Source of the DNA: Vibrio fluminensis
GTDB lineage: Bacteria > Pseudomonadota > Gammaproteobacteria > Enterobacterales > Vibrionaceae
Length of the DNA stretch: 64,000 nt
Direction of reading: 5' to 3'
Assembly: GCF_015278125.1 (NCBI RefSeq)
Contig: NZ_JADILO010000025.1
Span: 27,623 to 91,622, forward strand
Part shown: positions 26,340 through 35,120 of the stretch, in pieces
Layout of the letters: each line of letters begins with the position of its first letter
Position numbering within the stretch: the first letter of the stretch is position 1
The notes under the pieces: model-generated
Database searches by the model: none
Told to the model about the DNA's origin: nothing
What the model saw: only the letters and a program-made list of their open reading frames with translations
Position numbers and translations under genes: made by a program

Positions 26340-27815
26340 ATGTCTACTACTGAAAAACTGGCAGAAAGCCAAGGTGTTGAAGAGGTTAGCCTCCTTGACG
26401 AAATAATGCAGCAGACGCGTATAGCACCAAGTGAAGATGGCTATGAGATTGCTAAGAAAGGTGTGGCTGCGTTTATTGAGAATCTATTAGCTTCGCCGAC
26501 TGAAGAAGATTCGGTGAATAAAGCACTTGTTGACCAGATGCTGGTGGAGTTAGATAAAAAAGTCAGCGCACAAATGGATGAGATTCTGCATAACGAAGAG
26601 TTGCAGAAACTGGAGTCATCTTGGCGTAGTTTAAAACTATTTGTTGATCGAACTGACTTTAGAGAGAACAACAAAGTTGAAGTTCTTAATATCACTCGAG
26701 AAGAGCTTCTAGAAGATTTCGAGTACTCGCCAGAGATTAGTCAATCTGGTTTGTATAAGCATGTTTACTCTTCAGGTTACGGACAGTTTGGTGGTGAACC
26801 TGTCGGCGCTATTATTGGTAATTTTGCCTTCACGCCTTCATCACAGGATATGAAACTTTTGAAATTTATGGGCTCGCTTGGCGCAATGGCACATGCTCCG
26901 TTTATTTCTAGCGTAGGACCAGAATTTTTCGGCATAGATTCGTTTGAAGATTTGCCAAATATCAAAGATCTTAAATCGACCTTTGAAGGTCCAAAGTACA
27001 CCAAATGGCGTGCTTTACGTGAGTCTGAAGATGCGCGATACATCGGTTTAACCGCGCCAAGATTTCTACTTCGAGTCCCGTATAGCCCAACGGACAACCC
27101 AGTTAAATCATTTAACTATACTGAGAACGTTACTTCTGAACACGACCATTACTTGTGGGGCAATACGGCGTTTGCATTCGCAACTCGTCTAACAGATAGC
27201 TTCGCAAAATACCGTTGGTGTCCAAATATCATCGGGCCTCAAAGTGGTGGTGCGGTAGATGATTTACCTGTCCATTTGTACGAATCATTAGGAGCACTGC
27301 AAAGTAAAATTCCTACTGAAGTGCTGATTACAGACCGCAAAGAATTTGAATTAGCAGATGAAGGTTTCATCGCACTTACCATGCGTAAAGGGAGCGACAA
27401 TGCGGCTTTCTTCTCTGCCAACTCAATTCAGAAACCACAAGTATTCCCTAACAACAAAGAAGGGAAACAAGCGGAAGTTAACTTTAAATTGGGTACACAA
27501 ATCCCTTACATGATGATAGTTAACCGCTTAGCTCACTATCTAAAAGTGCTGCAGCGTGAACAGATTGGCTCGTGGAAAGAACGTCAAGATCTTGAAAGAG
27601 AGCTAAATACTTGGATTAAGCAGTTTGTCGCCGATCAAGAAAACCCACCAGCAGATGTACGCAGTCGTCGTCCTTTACGTTCAGCTCGAGTTGAAGTTGC
27701 GAATGTTGAGGGGAATCCTGGTTGGTATCAAGTGTCACTAGCGGTGCGCCCACACTTTAAATATATGGGTGCAAATTTTGAACTATCCCTAGTGGGTCGA
27801 CTGGATCAAGCTTAA
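26340..27815 (+). CDS. tssC: T6SS sheath large subunit TssC/VipB
   Basis: A 491-residue sheath protein that pairs with TssB to build the contractile tube. Strongly conserved segments include LESSWRSLKLFVDRTDFRENNKVEVLNITREEL, FGGEPVGAIIGNFAF, PEFFGIDSFEDLPNI, FLLRVPYSPTDNPVKSFNYTE, and the C-terminal RPLRSARVEVANVEGNPGWYQVSLAVRPHFKYMGANFELSLVGRL given here in part. Length matches the family. An AAAGGA sequence precedes the ATG. Confidence 0.96.
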   Translation: MSTTEKLAESQGVEEVSLLDEIMQQTRIAPSEDGYEIAKKGVAAFIENLLASPTEEDSVNKALVDQMLVELDKKVSAQMDEILHNEELQKLESSWRSLKLFVDRTDFRENNKVEVLNITREELLEDFEYSPEISQSGLYKHVYSSGYGQFGGEPVGAIIGNFAFTPSSQDMKLLKFMGSLGAMAHAPFISSVGPEFFGIDSFEDLPNIKDLKSTFEGPKYTKWRALRESEDARYIGLTAPRFLLRVPYSPTDNPVKSFNYTENVTSEHDHYLWGNTAFAFATRLTDSFAKYRWCPNIIGPQSGGAVDDLPVHLYESLGALQSKIPTEVLITDRKEFELADEGFIALTMRKGSDNAAFFSANSIQKPQVFPNNKEGKQAEVNFKLGTQIPYMMIVNRLAHYLKVLQREQIGSWKERQDLERELNTWIKQFVADQENPPADVRSRRPLRSARVEVANVEGNPGWYQVSLAVRPHFKYMGANFELSLVGRLDQA

Positions 27816-27817
27816 TT

Positions 27818-28255
27818 ATGTCCTATATTGCGCCAGAAGAATCTGTATTTGGTGTCGGTCTATTCGAACGACTGGTAGCCGATGCTAAGCCAATGTCTCT
27901 GACCGCAGGCCCTGATGCTGTGGATGTACTTGAGTCTATCAAGAGCAATGTATCGAACGTTTTAAATTCTCGATTAGGCGGCGCGCAAAGCGCCCCTGAT
28001 CTTGGGTTGATCGATTTTAATGATGCGACACTGGAAACGATAGACCTTTCCGTACGTATCAAACTAGCGATTAAGCATTGTTTAGAGCGTTATGAACCGC
28101 GCTTAACCGGAGTGATAGTCAGTGCTAACGCTGACACGTTTAATCCGTTATCTCTGAGGTTTCAGATCGTAGCTCAAATTAATAGTGAAGTAATACACGA
28201 GAAAGTTCAGTTCAGTTTGTTGTTGGACCAAAATAGACAGTACCAAGTGTTTTAA
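27818..28255 (+). CDS. tssE: T6SS baseplate protein TssE (gp25-like)
   Basis: A 145-residue baseplate wedge protein related to phage T4 gp25, which nucleates sheath assembly. Family features are the N-terminal FERL motif, a segment with LNSRLGGAQSAPDLGLIDFND, and the RYEPRLTGVIV strand. It begins two bases after the tssC stop and ends four bases before tssF. Confidence 0.92.
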   Translation: MSYIAPEESVFGVGLFERLVADAKPMSLTAGPDAVDVLESIKSNVSNVLNSRLGGAQSAPDLGLIDFNDATLETIDLSVRIKLAIKHCLERYEPRLTGVIVSANADTFNPLSLRFQIVAQINSEVIHEKVQFSLLLDQNRQYQVF

Positions 28256-28259
28256 CTAT

Positions 28260-30029
28260 ATGACTCAAGATAAGTACTTCCGAGAAGAGCTCGCTTTTCT
28301 TAAAGAACAGGGGAAAGAATTTACCGAAATTCATCCTCAACTATCCCGTTTTTTGCATGGGCGCACGACAGATCCTGATGTTGAGCGTCTTCTGGAAGGG
28401 TTTGCCTTTCTAACTGCGAGATTACGTCAGAAAGTTGAGGACGAATTCCCGGAGTTAACCCATTCATTGATCAATATGCTTTGGCCGAATTATCTCAGGC
28501 CAATTCCAAGCATGAGTATCGTGGCGTTTGAGCCGGACAAAGGTGTTAGCGAACGACATTTAGTTAAAAAAAATGCTCAGCTAGATAGTAAGTCAGTGTT
28601 AGACACGACTTGTCATTTTCGGACTTGTCGAGATGTTGAGCTTTATCCGCTTGAGTGTAGAGATGTTCATGCAGAACACTCTCGCGAGGCTTCGATTATA
28701 GAGTTGTCGCTGCACATGCTCGGTGAGGTTACCGTTGGTGAATCAAAGCTTGATAACTTACGCTTTTACTTGGGCGGTGACGAGCATAGTTCTCAGACAT
28801 TGTATCTTTGGCTCAATCATTATTTGGACAAAATATCAGTTGAGGTTGATGGTGTTGAGTTTTCACTTCCCAACAACTCATTTTCTGCGGTTGGTTTTCA
28901 AAGTGAACAGTCGATTTTACCGTATCCAAAGAATGTATATGACGGCTATCGCATTCTGCAGGAGTACCTCTCTTTTCCTCAGGCGTTTCATTTTATTGAT
29001 GTTAAACATTTGGCAGATTCATTGCCGAAATCGGTGACTGGGGATTTTTCATTAAAGATCTATTTCTCCAAAACTCTTCCGACCGAGACTCGGGTCAGAA
29101 AAGAGAGTTTTCAGCTTTATTGTACTCCGATTATCAACTTATTTCAGCATGATGCTGACCCCATCGATTTGAATGGACAGAGAAGCGAATATCGAATTTT
29201 TCCTTCGAATCGTAATCCGGCACATTACGAGATATTTAGTGTCGACCGTGTCGTTGGTTGGCAAGACTTTGAACTCGAGGGAAAGCGCGTTCGGGGAAGA
29301 AAACGGATATATGAACCATTTGAGAGCTTCCAGCACGAAGTTGAGCGCGTGAGACACCGCCAAGCTCTCTATTATCGAACAAGGGTTAAAGAGAGCATCC
29401 GTAATGATGGTTTCGACTCATATATCTCATTCGTGCGCTGTGATGAAACGAGTTTGATTGGTCACAATGAGGCGGTTTCAATAAAGCTGACTTGTACCAA
29501 TCGACTTTTGCCTCTTGAACTCGGCATCGGTGATATATGCGTGCCAACAGACAGCTCTCCGCCATTTGCAACGTTTAAAAATATTACGGTGCCATCTCAA
29601 TCATTACGTCCGATATTGGATGGGAGTTTGTTGTGGACGCTGATCTCTAATTTGTCTCTTAATTATCTGTCTTTGCTATCAAAAGATGCATTGAGTTGTG
29701 TATTGAGAGCGTATGACTTCCGAGCTTTGGTTGATCGTCAGGCCGAGCGTGTCGCTAAAAAGCGGCTCGATGCGATTGTTAAAGTAGAGTCTAACCCGAT
29801 AGATAAGATTCTAAAGGGATTACCGGTTAGAGGACTGCAGTCAACGTTACATATTGATCAAAGTGGTTTTGGTTCTGAAGGGGATCTGTTTCTCTTTGGA
29901 ACTGTTCTGAGCCATTTTTTCGCATTATACGCAAGTATCAACTCATTTCATGAACTCGTTGTGGTGAATGTTACAAACAAAGAGAAGTACACATGGGGAA
30001 CACAGAGTGGAATGCAGCCACTGATCTAG
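28260..30029 (+). CDS. tssF: T6SS baseplate protein TssF
   Basis: A 589-residue baseplate wedge protein (gp6-like). The start KYFREELAFLKEQGKEF and the following HPQLSRFLHGRTTDPDVERLLEGFAFLTARL are diagnostic. The C-terminal FLFGTVLSHFFALYASINSFHELVV is also conserved. It overlaps tssG by 37 bases, a longer overlap than elsewhere in the operon and common for this gene pair, whose products form a 2:1 complex. Confidence 0.95.
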   Translation: MTQDKYFREELAFLKEQGKEFTEIHPQLSRFLHGRTTDPDVERLLEGFAFLTARLRQKVEDEFPELTHSLINMLWPNYLRPIPSMSIVAFEPDKGVSERHLVKKNAQLDSKSVLDTTCHFRTCRDVELYPLECRDVHAEHSREASIIELSLHMLGEVTVGESKLDNLRFYLGGDEHSSQTLYLWLNHYLDKISVEVDGVEFSLPNNSFSAVGFQSEQSILPYPKNVYDGYRILQEYLSFPQAFHFIDVKHLADSLPKSVTGDFSLKIYFSKTLPTETRVRKESFQLYCTPIINLFQHDADPIDLNGQRSEYRIFPSNRNPAHYEIFSVDRVVGWQDFELEGKRVRGRKRIYEPFESFQHEVERVRHRQALYYRTRVKESIRNDGFDSYISFVRCDETSLIGHNEAVSIKLTCTNRLLPLELGIGDICVPTDSSPPFATFKNITVPSQSLRPILDGSLLWTLISNLSLNYLSLLSKDALSCVLRAYDFRALVDRQAERVAKKRLDAIVKVESNPIDKILKGLPVRGLQSTLHIDQSGFGSEGDLFLFGTVLSHFFALYASINSFHELVVVNVTNKEKYTWGTQSGMQPLI

Positions 30030-31009
30030 ACGGTGATGCTTTTATCTCATCAGTTCCGGAGTTCAGTGAAAACGTTCGTGAGTATAACTTTTACCAATTG
30101 GTTGAGTTACTCCAAAGCATTAATGATTTGGATCCCGAATCAGAGGAGTGGGAACGCAAATGTAAACTCGTGTTTAGTGCAAATCCAAGCCTGGGTTTTT
30201 CAGCGAGTGATGTAAATAAGTTGACGACTAGAGAAGATAATAGGCACGTGTTGCTGACTAATTTTTTTGGTTTGTCAGGGGCACAATCGCCATTACCTGG
30301 ATTTATTCTTGAGCAGTTGGCGTCGGAGGGGAGCGATGGTTTTAAGCAACCATTTCTCGATTTCTTTAACAATCGATTGATCAATTTGGTTTATCGAATT
30401 TGGCGAAAGTATCGCTATTACGTCAGATTTCAGCCTGATGCTCAGGATCTGTTTTCGGTTCAGTTGTTTGCACTAGTTGGTTTAAGTGATCAAGATTTAC
30501 GGGGTGAGACACCAATTAATTGGTGCAAAATGCTCGCCTACTCAGGAACACTCGCAAGCAGAGGTCGGTCTCCACAGATTGTTGCAGGCATTATCGCCCA
30601 TTGTTTTGAACTAGAAGACGTCAGCATAAGACAGTGGGTTAGGCGACGCGTTCCAATTGACATTAGTCAGCAGTTTTCTTTGGGTGGACAAAATTCGACT
30701 CTTGGTCACGATACCGTCATCGGAACATCGGTTGTGGATTGTACTGGCAAATTCACAATTTGTATTAATGGGCTAACACGAGCTCGTTTTAACGACTTTT
30801 TACCTTCAGGTAAGGAGTATCAAGCACTTTGTAAACTTGTGGAGTTCATTATGCGTGAACAAATGGCATACGACTTGGAGTTAGCCATAACACCAAGTGA
30901 AGCGCCTGATTTTTGTTTAGATTCCGTAAATGGTGTGGAGCTCGGATGGACATCTTTCTTAGGTTGTTCTGAAGCGGATAAACACGTTTTGATTCAAGTA
31001 AGGCAATAG
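29993..31009 (+). CDS. tssG: T6SS baseplate protein TssG
   Basis: A 338-residue baseplate wedge protein that joins two TssF copies to TssE and TssK. Typical segments are the NFYQLVELLQ start region, the LTTREDNRHVLLTNFFGLSGAQSPLP block and PFLDFFNNRLINLVYRIWRKYRYY. The ATG at 29993 lies within the end of tssF. The stop is one base before tagH. Confidence 0.94.
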   Translation: MGNTEWNAATDLDGDAFISSVPEFSENVREYNFYQLVELLQSINDLDPESEEWERKCKLVFSANPSLGFSASDVNKLTTREDNRHVLLTNFFGLSGAQSPLPGFILEQLASEGSDGFKQPFLDFFNNRLINLVYRIWRKYRYYVRFQPDAQDLFSVQLFALVGLSDQDLRGETPINWCKMLAYSGTLASRGRSPQIVAGIIAHCFELEDVSIRQWVRRRVPIDISQQFSLGGQNSTLGHDTVIGTSVVDCTGKFTICINGLTRARFNDFLPSGKEYQALCKLVEFIMREQMAYDLELAITPSEAPDFCLDSVNGVELGWTSFLGCSEADKHVLIQVRQ

Positions 31010-31010
31010 T

Positions 31011-32492
31011 ATGAACGTACCAAGTTTACCGGTTCTAACACTCATGGTGACCAATGCACAGCGTTTGGAATCTGGGATGACCGTGCAACATTCATTTTAT
31101 CAAAATGGTGGCAATATTGGTTCCTCGCCACTGGCCGATTGGCGTTTAGTCGACCCACAAGAAGCGATCGCTTCACAGCATTGTGAAATTGTTGTCGTGG
31201 ACGGCGCATATTGCATTAAAGAGTTATCGGGTAGTACGTATGTTAATGGGGCCCAGCTTTCTATTGGTAAGGGAAATCTCGCAAAATTATTAGAGCAAGA
31301 TGAAGTTCAAATTGGCCCATACCAGTTGCGCGTTTTGTTCGATAAAAATAGCGAGAACGATCCGCATCTTACCACTTTGAATACCCTGTTTTTCTCTGAT
31401 GAAGACGATTTAATTAATGGCGCTGAAGTTGAGACTCGCGAAGAAGATTCAGTCGAAGAGGCTGATGCCGAACCTTTGCATGCGTTGGATGATCTGATGC
31501 AAACCGGAGATACAGTGACTTCAGCGGTGGCCGAAAAAACTGACAAAGCAAGACCGAAGCAAGAACCTTCACTCATCCCTCAACACCAAATGCAAATTGA
31601 TGCGCAGTCAGCAACCATTGAAACCGATAGCGAACAGGATGTTAGCGCTTCAATCCGTTTGAAGAAAATTCTTGGTTTTGGTTTTTGGAAATCCAGACCA
31701 CAACAGTCAGAGTTGGAAGAGAAAGAGACAAGTCATACCACAGCAGAGATTGAACCAATCGCAAAACCTGCGCCAGAAGAATACAACAATTCAGGAGAAT
31801 TACGCATGGATGAAAAAGATTTAGATTTACTTGAAGAGGAAATGGCAAGAAGTTTCCAACCAAGTAATGACTATCAATTGGATACTGAAGGACGTTCCAA
31901 TCACCTTGTGACAGGGCCAGTTTTGGAAGGCTTAGGGGTTGATTTAAGCGATGAAGATAACATGGCTCGTATGCATGTCCTCTCTCAAGAGATGGGCGAA
32001 TCACTACAAGCGTGTGTTCGTGGTTTGCTGGAACTTCACCAGCAAGTGAATGAAGGGCGTTTTGGCACTTTAAATCGCAATTTACAACCTATAGAAGACA
32101 ATCCTCTGCGCTTGGGTCTCTCTTATGAAGAAACAATACGCACTCTTTATGATACCGATAAAAGTCTAGTGCACTTATCGGCTCCCGCTGCGATTAGCGA
32201 AAGCCTCAAGACAATTCGTGACCACAATGAAGCTATGCAACATGCTACATCTGAAGCGTTAAGTCAGATTTTGAATGCCTTTGATCCTGAGACGATGTTA
32301 CGCCGATTCCAGCACTATAAACGTCGTTATGATGGCAATAGTGGTTCTACAGAAGGTTGGGCGTGGAGTATGTATTGTAATTATTACCAAGAACTTACCT
32401 CTAATCGTCAAAGAGGTTTTGAAAAGTTATTTTGGGAAATTTTTGAACAATCTTACGACAAAAAACTGCGTGAAAAGCAACGGGAGCTGTAA
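31011..32492 (+). CDS. tagH: T6SS-associated FHA protein TagH
   Basis: A 493-residue protein with an N-terminal FHA domain (about 10-105; NIGSSPLADWRL and SGSTYVNG are recognisable), which binds phosphothreonine, followed by a long acidic, low-complexity linker (about 115-275) and a conserved C-terminal T6SS domain (about 300-493, ending near YYQELTSNRQRGFEKLFWEIFEQSYDKKL). It corresponds in position to VCA0112 of V. cholerae. No Ser/Thr kinase or phosphatase gene (ppkA, pppA) is present, so control by threonine phosphorylation would need enzymes from elsewhere. Confidence 0.9.
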   Translation: MNVPSLPVLTLMVTNAQRLESGMTVQHSFYQNGGNIGSSPLADWRLVDPQEAIASQHCEIVVVDGAYCIKELSGSTYVNGAQLSIGKGNLAKLLEQDEVQIGPYQLRVLFDKNSENDPHLTTLNTLFFSDEDDLINGAEVETREEDSVEEADAEPLHALDDLMQTGDTVTSAVAEKTDKARPKQEPSLIPQHQMQIDAQSATIETDSEQDVSASIRLKKILGFGFWKSRPQQSELEEKETSHTTAEIEPIAKPAPEEYNNSGELRMDEKDLDLLEEEMARSFQPSNDYQLDTEGRSNHLVTGPVLEGLGVDLSDEDNMARMHVLSQEMGESLQACVRGLLELHQQVNEGRFGTLNRNLQPIEDNPLRLGLSYEETIRTLYDTDKSLVHLSAPAAISESLKTIRDHNEAMQHATSEALSQILNAFDPETMLRRFQHYKRRYDGNSGSTEGWAWSMYCNYYQELTSNRQRGFEKLFWEIFEQSYDKKLREKQREL

Positions 32493-32494
32493 CC

Positions 32495-32977
32495 ATGAAA
32501 AATATCGCTTTAGCCTTATGTAGTTCGTTGGCTTTGACTGCTTGTAGCTCTTCTCAACCAGTAGAGAAACAAGAAGGTCCTGCACAAACGACAGTGACGT
32601 TTAGTTTAGTGAGTGATGATGACGTGAACTTGAATATCTTGGGCGACGCAACGCCGGTTGAGATTCAAGTGTTTGAACTTGAAGATGATTCGATGTTTAT
32701 GTCTGCCGATTATGATCAGTTGAAAGCGGACCATAAAGCGACATTACGTAGTAATTATGTGAACAGCTACGACTACGTACTTACACCGGGTCAATTTAAG
32801 TTCGTTGATACGTTTGAGATTAATGAGAGTACAAATTATATCGGTGTGATGGCTCATTTTTCTGACCCAGACACAAGCCAATGGAAAAAAGCAGTGAAGG
32901 TGGTCAATAAAAGTCGACAGTACCACTTGCTTATGAAGTTCAGCGAGTATGACGTGAAGTTGGTTAGGGTGGAATAA
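32495..32977 (+). CDS. tssJ: T6SS outer-membrane lipoprotein TssJ
   Basis: A 160-residue lipoprotein that anchors the membrane complex to the outer membrane and contacts TssM. The signal peptide ends in a lipobox LTAC with the acylated Cys at residue 17. The mature part has the beta-sandwich pattern typical of TssJ, including VEIQVFELEDDSMFMSADYDQL and the YIGVMAHFSD strand. It begins two bases after the tagH stop. Confidence 0.93.
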   Translation: MKNIALALCSSLALTACSSSQPVEKQEGPAQTTVTFSLVSDDDVNLNILGDATPVEIQVFELEDDSMFMSADYDQLKADHKATLRSNYVNSYDYVLTPGQFKFVDTFEINESTNYIGVMAHFSDPDTSQWKKAVKVVNKSRQYHLLMKFSEYDVKLVRVE

Positions 32978-32983
32978 AAAGCG

Positions 32984-34318
32984 ATGTTTGTTCGTAATCG
33001 AGTTATTTGGAAAGAAGGCTCATTCATCAAGCCGCAGCACTTTCAGCAGCAACAGAGATTTACCGAGTACTTTATTGATGAACGTGTCAGTACAGTCAGC
33101 AGTTATTTGTACGGTATTTCAGAGTTATCACTTAATCCGGAGTATTTGGCGTTTGGTCGTATTGCCATTGATCGCGCGGTTGGAGTTATGCCTGATGGCA
33201 CGGTTTTTCGTATTCCTCAAGAAGATCAAATTCCAGATGCGCTAGAGGTCGATGATGCCTCATTGGCAAACCAAATCATCTATTTGGCTGTGGCTTTGCG
33301 CAGTGACTCTTTGATGGAAATCAACTGGCCGGAAGAACGTGGTACCGGACGCTATGTAAGTCGTCGTCAAGAAGTAAAGGACGTTCATAGCGTACAAGGT
33401 GATACGACGACACTCGAAGTTTCTCCGGCTCGCATGCAGTTAATGTTAGAAAGAGAAGACAGAAGTGCCTATGCCTCGATTGCGATTGGGCGTATCTTGG
33501 AAAAACGACCAGATGGTAGTGTCGTGCTAGATCCTGAGTTCGTACCTTGTCACCATAATGTCGTGGGTATTCCCGCATTGCATCGTTTTATCAACGAAAT
33601 GTCGGGTTTGATGAGAGAGCGGGCAAAAAACATTGCTCAGAGACTAAGTTCTCCGTCGCAAGGTGGTGTGGCAGACGTATCCGATTTTATGCTGCTACAG
33701 TCTTTGAACCGTTTGCAACCGCAAATGAAGCACTTAGCCGAGTTGCGCAGTCTACATCCAGAACGACTGTTTGAATGTCTTTCGATCGTGTGTGGAGAAC
33801 TAGCGACCTTTACCGATGAGTCTCGACTTCCAGCGAATTTACCTAGCTACAATCACGAGCTACCTAGTGAGTCGTTTAAACCGCTCATCCGCAATTTACG
33901 ACAGAGCCTAAGTGTCGTGCTTGAACCAAGAGCAATGTCGATCCAGTTAGAAAAACGTAAGTACGGCTTAATGGTTGCGCCAATCCACGACTCAAGCTTG
34001 ATGGAAAATGCTGAGTTCATCATTGCTGTGAAAGCTCGCATGCCAATCAATGATCTACGTCGCCTGTTTACACAGCAAACAAAAGTATCGTCAGTGGAGA
34101 AAATCAGAGAGCTAATCTCTTTACAGCTTTCGGGCATCCCTTTGATTGCTTTACCTGTAGCGCCAAGACAACTGCCTTACCACGCAGGTTATACCTATTA
34201 CCAATTAGACAAAACCAGCTCGGCATGGGCCACGATTAAGCATTCCAGCGGTTTTGCGTTCCATGTTGCAGGTGAATTTGAAGATCTCGACCTGCAGTTT
34301 TGGGCGATTAGGAGTTAA
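32984..34318 (+). CDS. tssK: T6SS baseplate connector TssK
   Basis: A 444-residue protein that links the baseplate to the membrane complex. The N terminus VIWKEGSFIKPQHFQQQQRF is diagnostic. Further conserved parts are FVPCHHNVVGIPALHRFINEM and, towards the end, LIALPVAPRQLPYHAGYTYYQLDKT. Length is typical. It follows tssJ by six bases and ends two bases before tssL. Confidence 0.96.
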   Translation: MFVRNRVIWKEGSFIKPQHFQQQQRFTEYFIDERVSTVSSYLYGISELSLNPEYLAFGRIAIDRAVGVMPDGTVFRIPQEDQIPDALEVDDASLANQIIYLAVALRSDSLMEINWPEERGTGRYVSRRQEVKDVHSVQGDTTTLEVSPARMQLMLEREDRSAYASIAIGRILEKRPDGSVVLDPEFVPCHHNVVGIPALHRFINEMSGLMRERAKNIAQRLSSPSQGGVADVSDFMLLQSLNRLQPQMKHLAELRSLHPERLFECLSIVCGELATFTDESRLPANLPSYNHELPSESFKPLIRNLRQSLSVVLEPRAMSIQLEKRKYGLMVAPIHDSSLMENAEFIIAVKARMPINDLRRLFTQQTKVSSVEKIRELISLQLSGIPLIALPVAPRQLPYHAGYTYYQLDKTSSAWATIKHSSGFAFHVAGEFEDLDLQFWAIRS

Positions 34319-34320
34319 GC

Positions 34321-35094
34321 ATGTACGCAAGTAAGAAAGATTCACCATTGTCTAAGTTGCTTTTTGATGATGTGGAAAAAATTAACCATGATCAGGATTA
34401 TTGGTTTCAACTTCGTGGTGATAACTCTAATCCCCTAATCGATGCAGCCACACCGTTATTTGGCTTATCCCTAAGGGTTCGTTCATTGACCGCATGTGAC
34501 AATATCGACCAAATCTATACCCAGACAGTGGAAGAAATCAAAGCGATTGAAGTGGAATTGACTGAGCAAGGTTATGACCACGCGATCATGGTTGCTTACC
34601 GTTATGTATTGTGCGCCAGTTTAGACGAAGCAGTAATGGGAACCGATTGGGGCGCATCGAGCATTTGGGCTGAACATTCGATGCTGACTCGCTTCCATAA
34701 TGAAACTTGGGGTGGTGAAAAGGTTTTTTCTATTTTGAGTCGTCTTGAAGGCGAACCAGAACGTTATCGCCAACTATTAGGCTTTATCTACCAATGCTTG
34801 ATCCTTGGGTTCGAAGGAAAGTATCGCGTTATGGAAGGCGGTACGATCGAACGTGAGAAAATTATCAGCCGTCTTTACGACATATTGAGCAGCTTTGATG
34901 ATGGCGACAATGGCCAACTAACCAGCCCAAATAAAAAAGTAGTGAAATCTCACTATAAAGTGGGTCGCAAGACATCGCTTTGGACGGTTTTCTTTGGTTT
35001 TGCTTTCTTATGGTTAGCGTTGTTTCTCGGCTATACGCACGTACTACAAACCAAAACACAAGACGTTTTAACACAATTAAATCAATTACTTTAA
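34321..35094 (+). CDS. tssL: T6SS inner-membrane protein TssL (DotU-like)
   Basis: A 257-residue protein of the DotU/IcmH family that forms the membrane complex with TssM and TssJ. Conserved marks are NPLIDAATPLFGLSLRV, the YVLCASLDEAVMGTDWG block and HNETWGGEKVFSILSRL. A single C-terminal membrane helix (about 222-242) anchors it in the inner membrane. There is no OmpA-like peptidoglycan-binding extension, so cell-wall anchoring must be supplied by another protein. Confidence 0.95.
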   Translation: MYASKKDSPLSKLLFDDVEKINHDQDYWFQLRGDNSNPLIDAATPLFGLSLRVRSLTACDNIDQIYTQTVEEIKAIEVELTEQGYDHAIMVAYRYVLCASLDEAVMGTDWGASSIWAEHSMLTRFHNETWGGEKVFSILSRLEGEPERYRQLLGFIYQCLILGFEGKYRVMEGGTIEREKIISRLYDILSSFDDGDNGQLTSPNKKVVKSHYKVGRKTSLWTVFFGFAFLWLALFLGYTHVLQTKTQDVLTQLNQLL

Positions 35095-35120
35095 TAAATT
35101 AATAGGCTAGGTGGTATCAC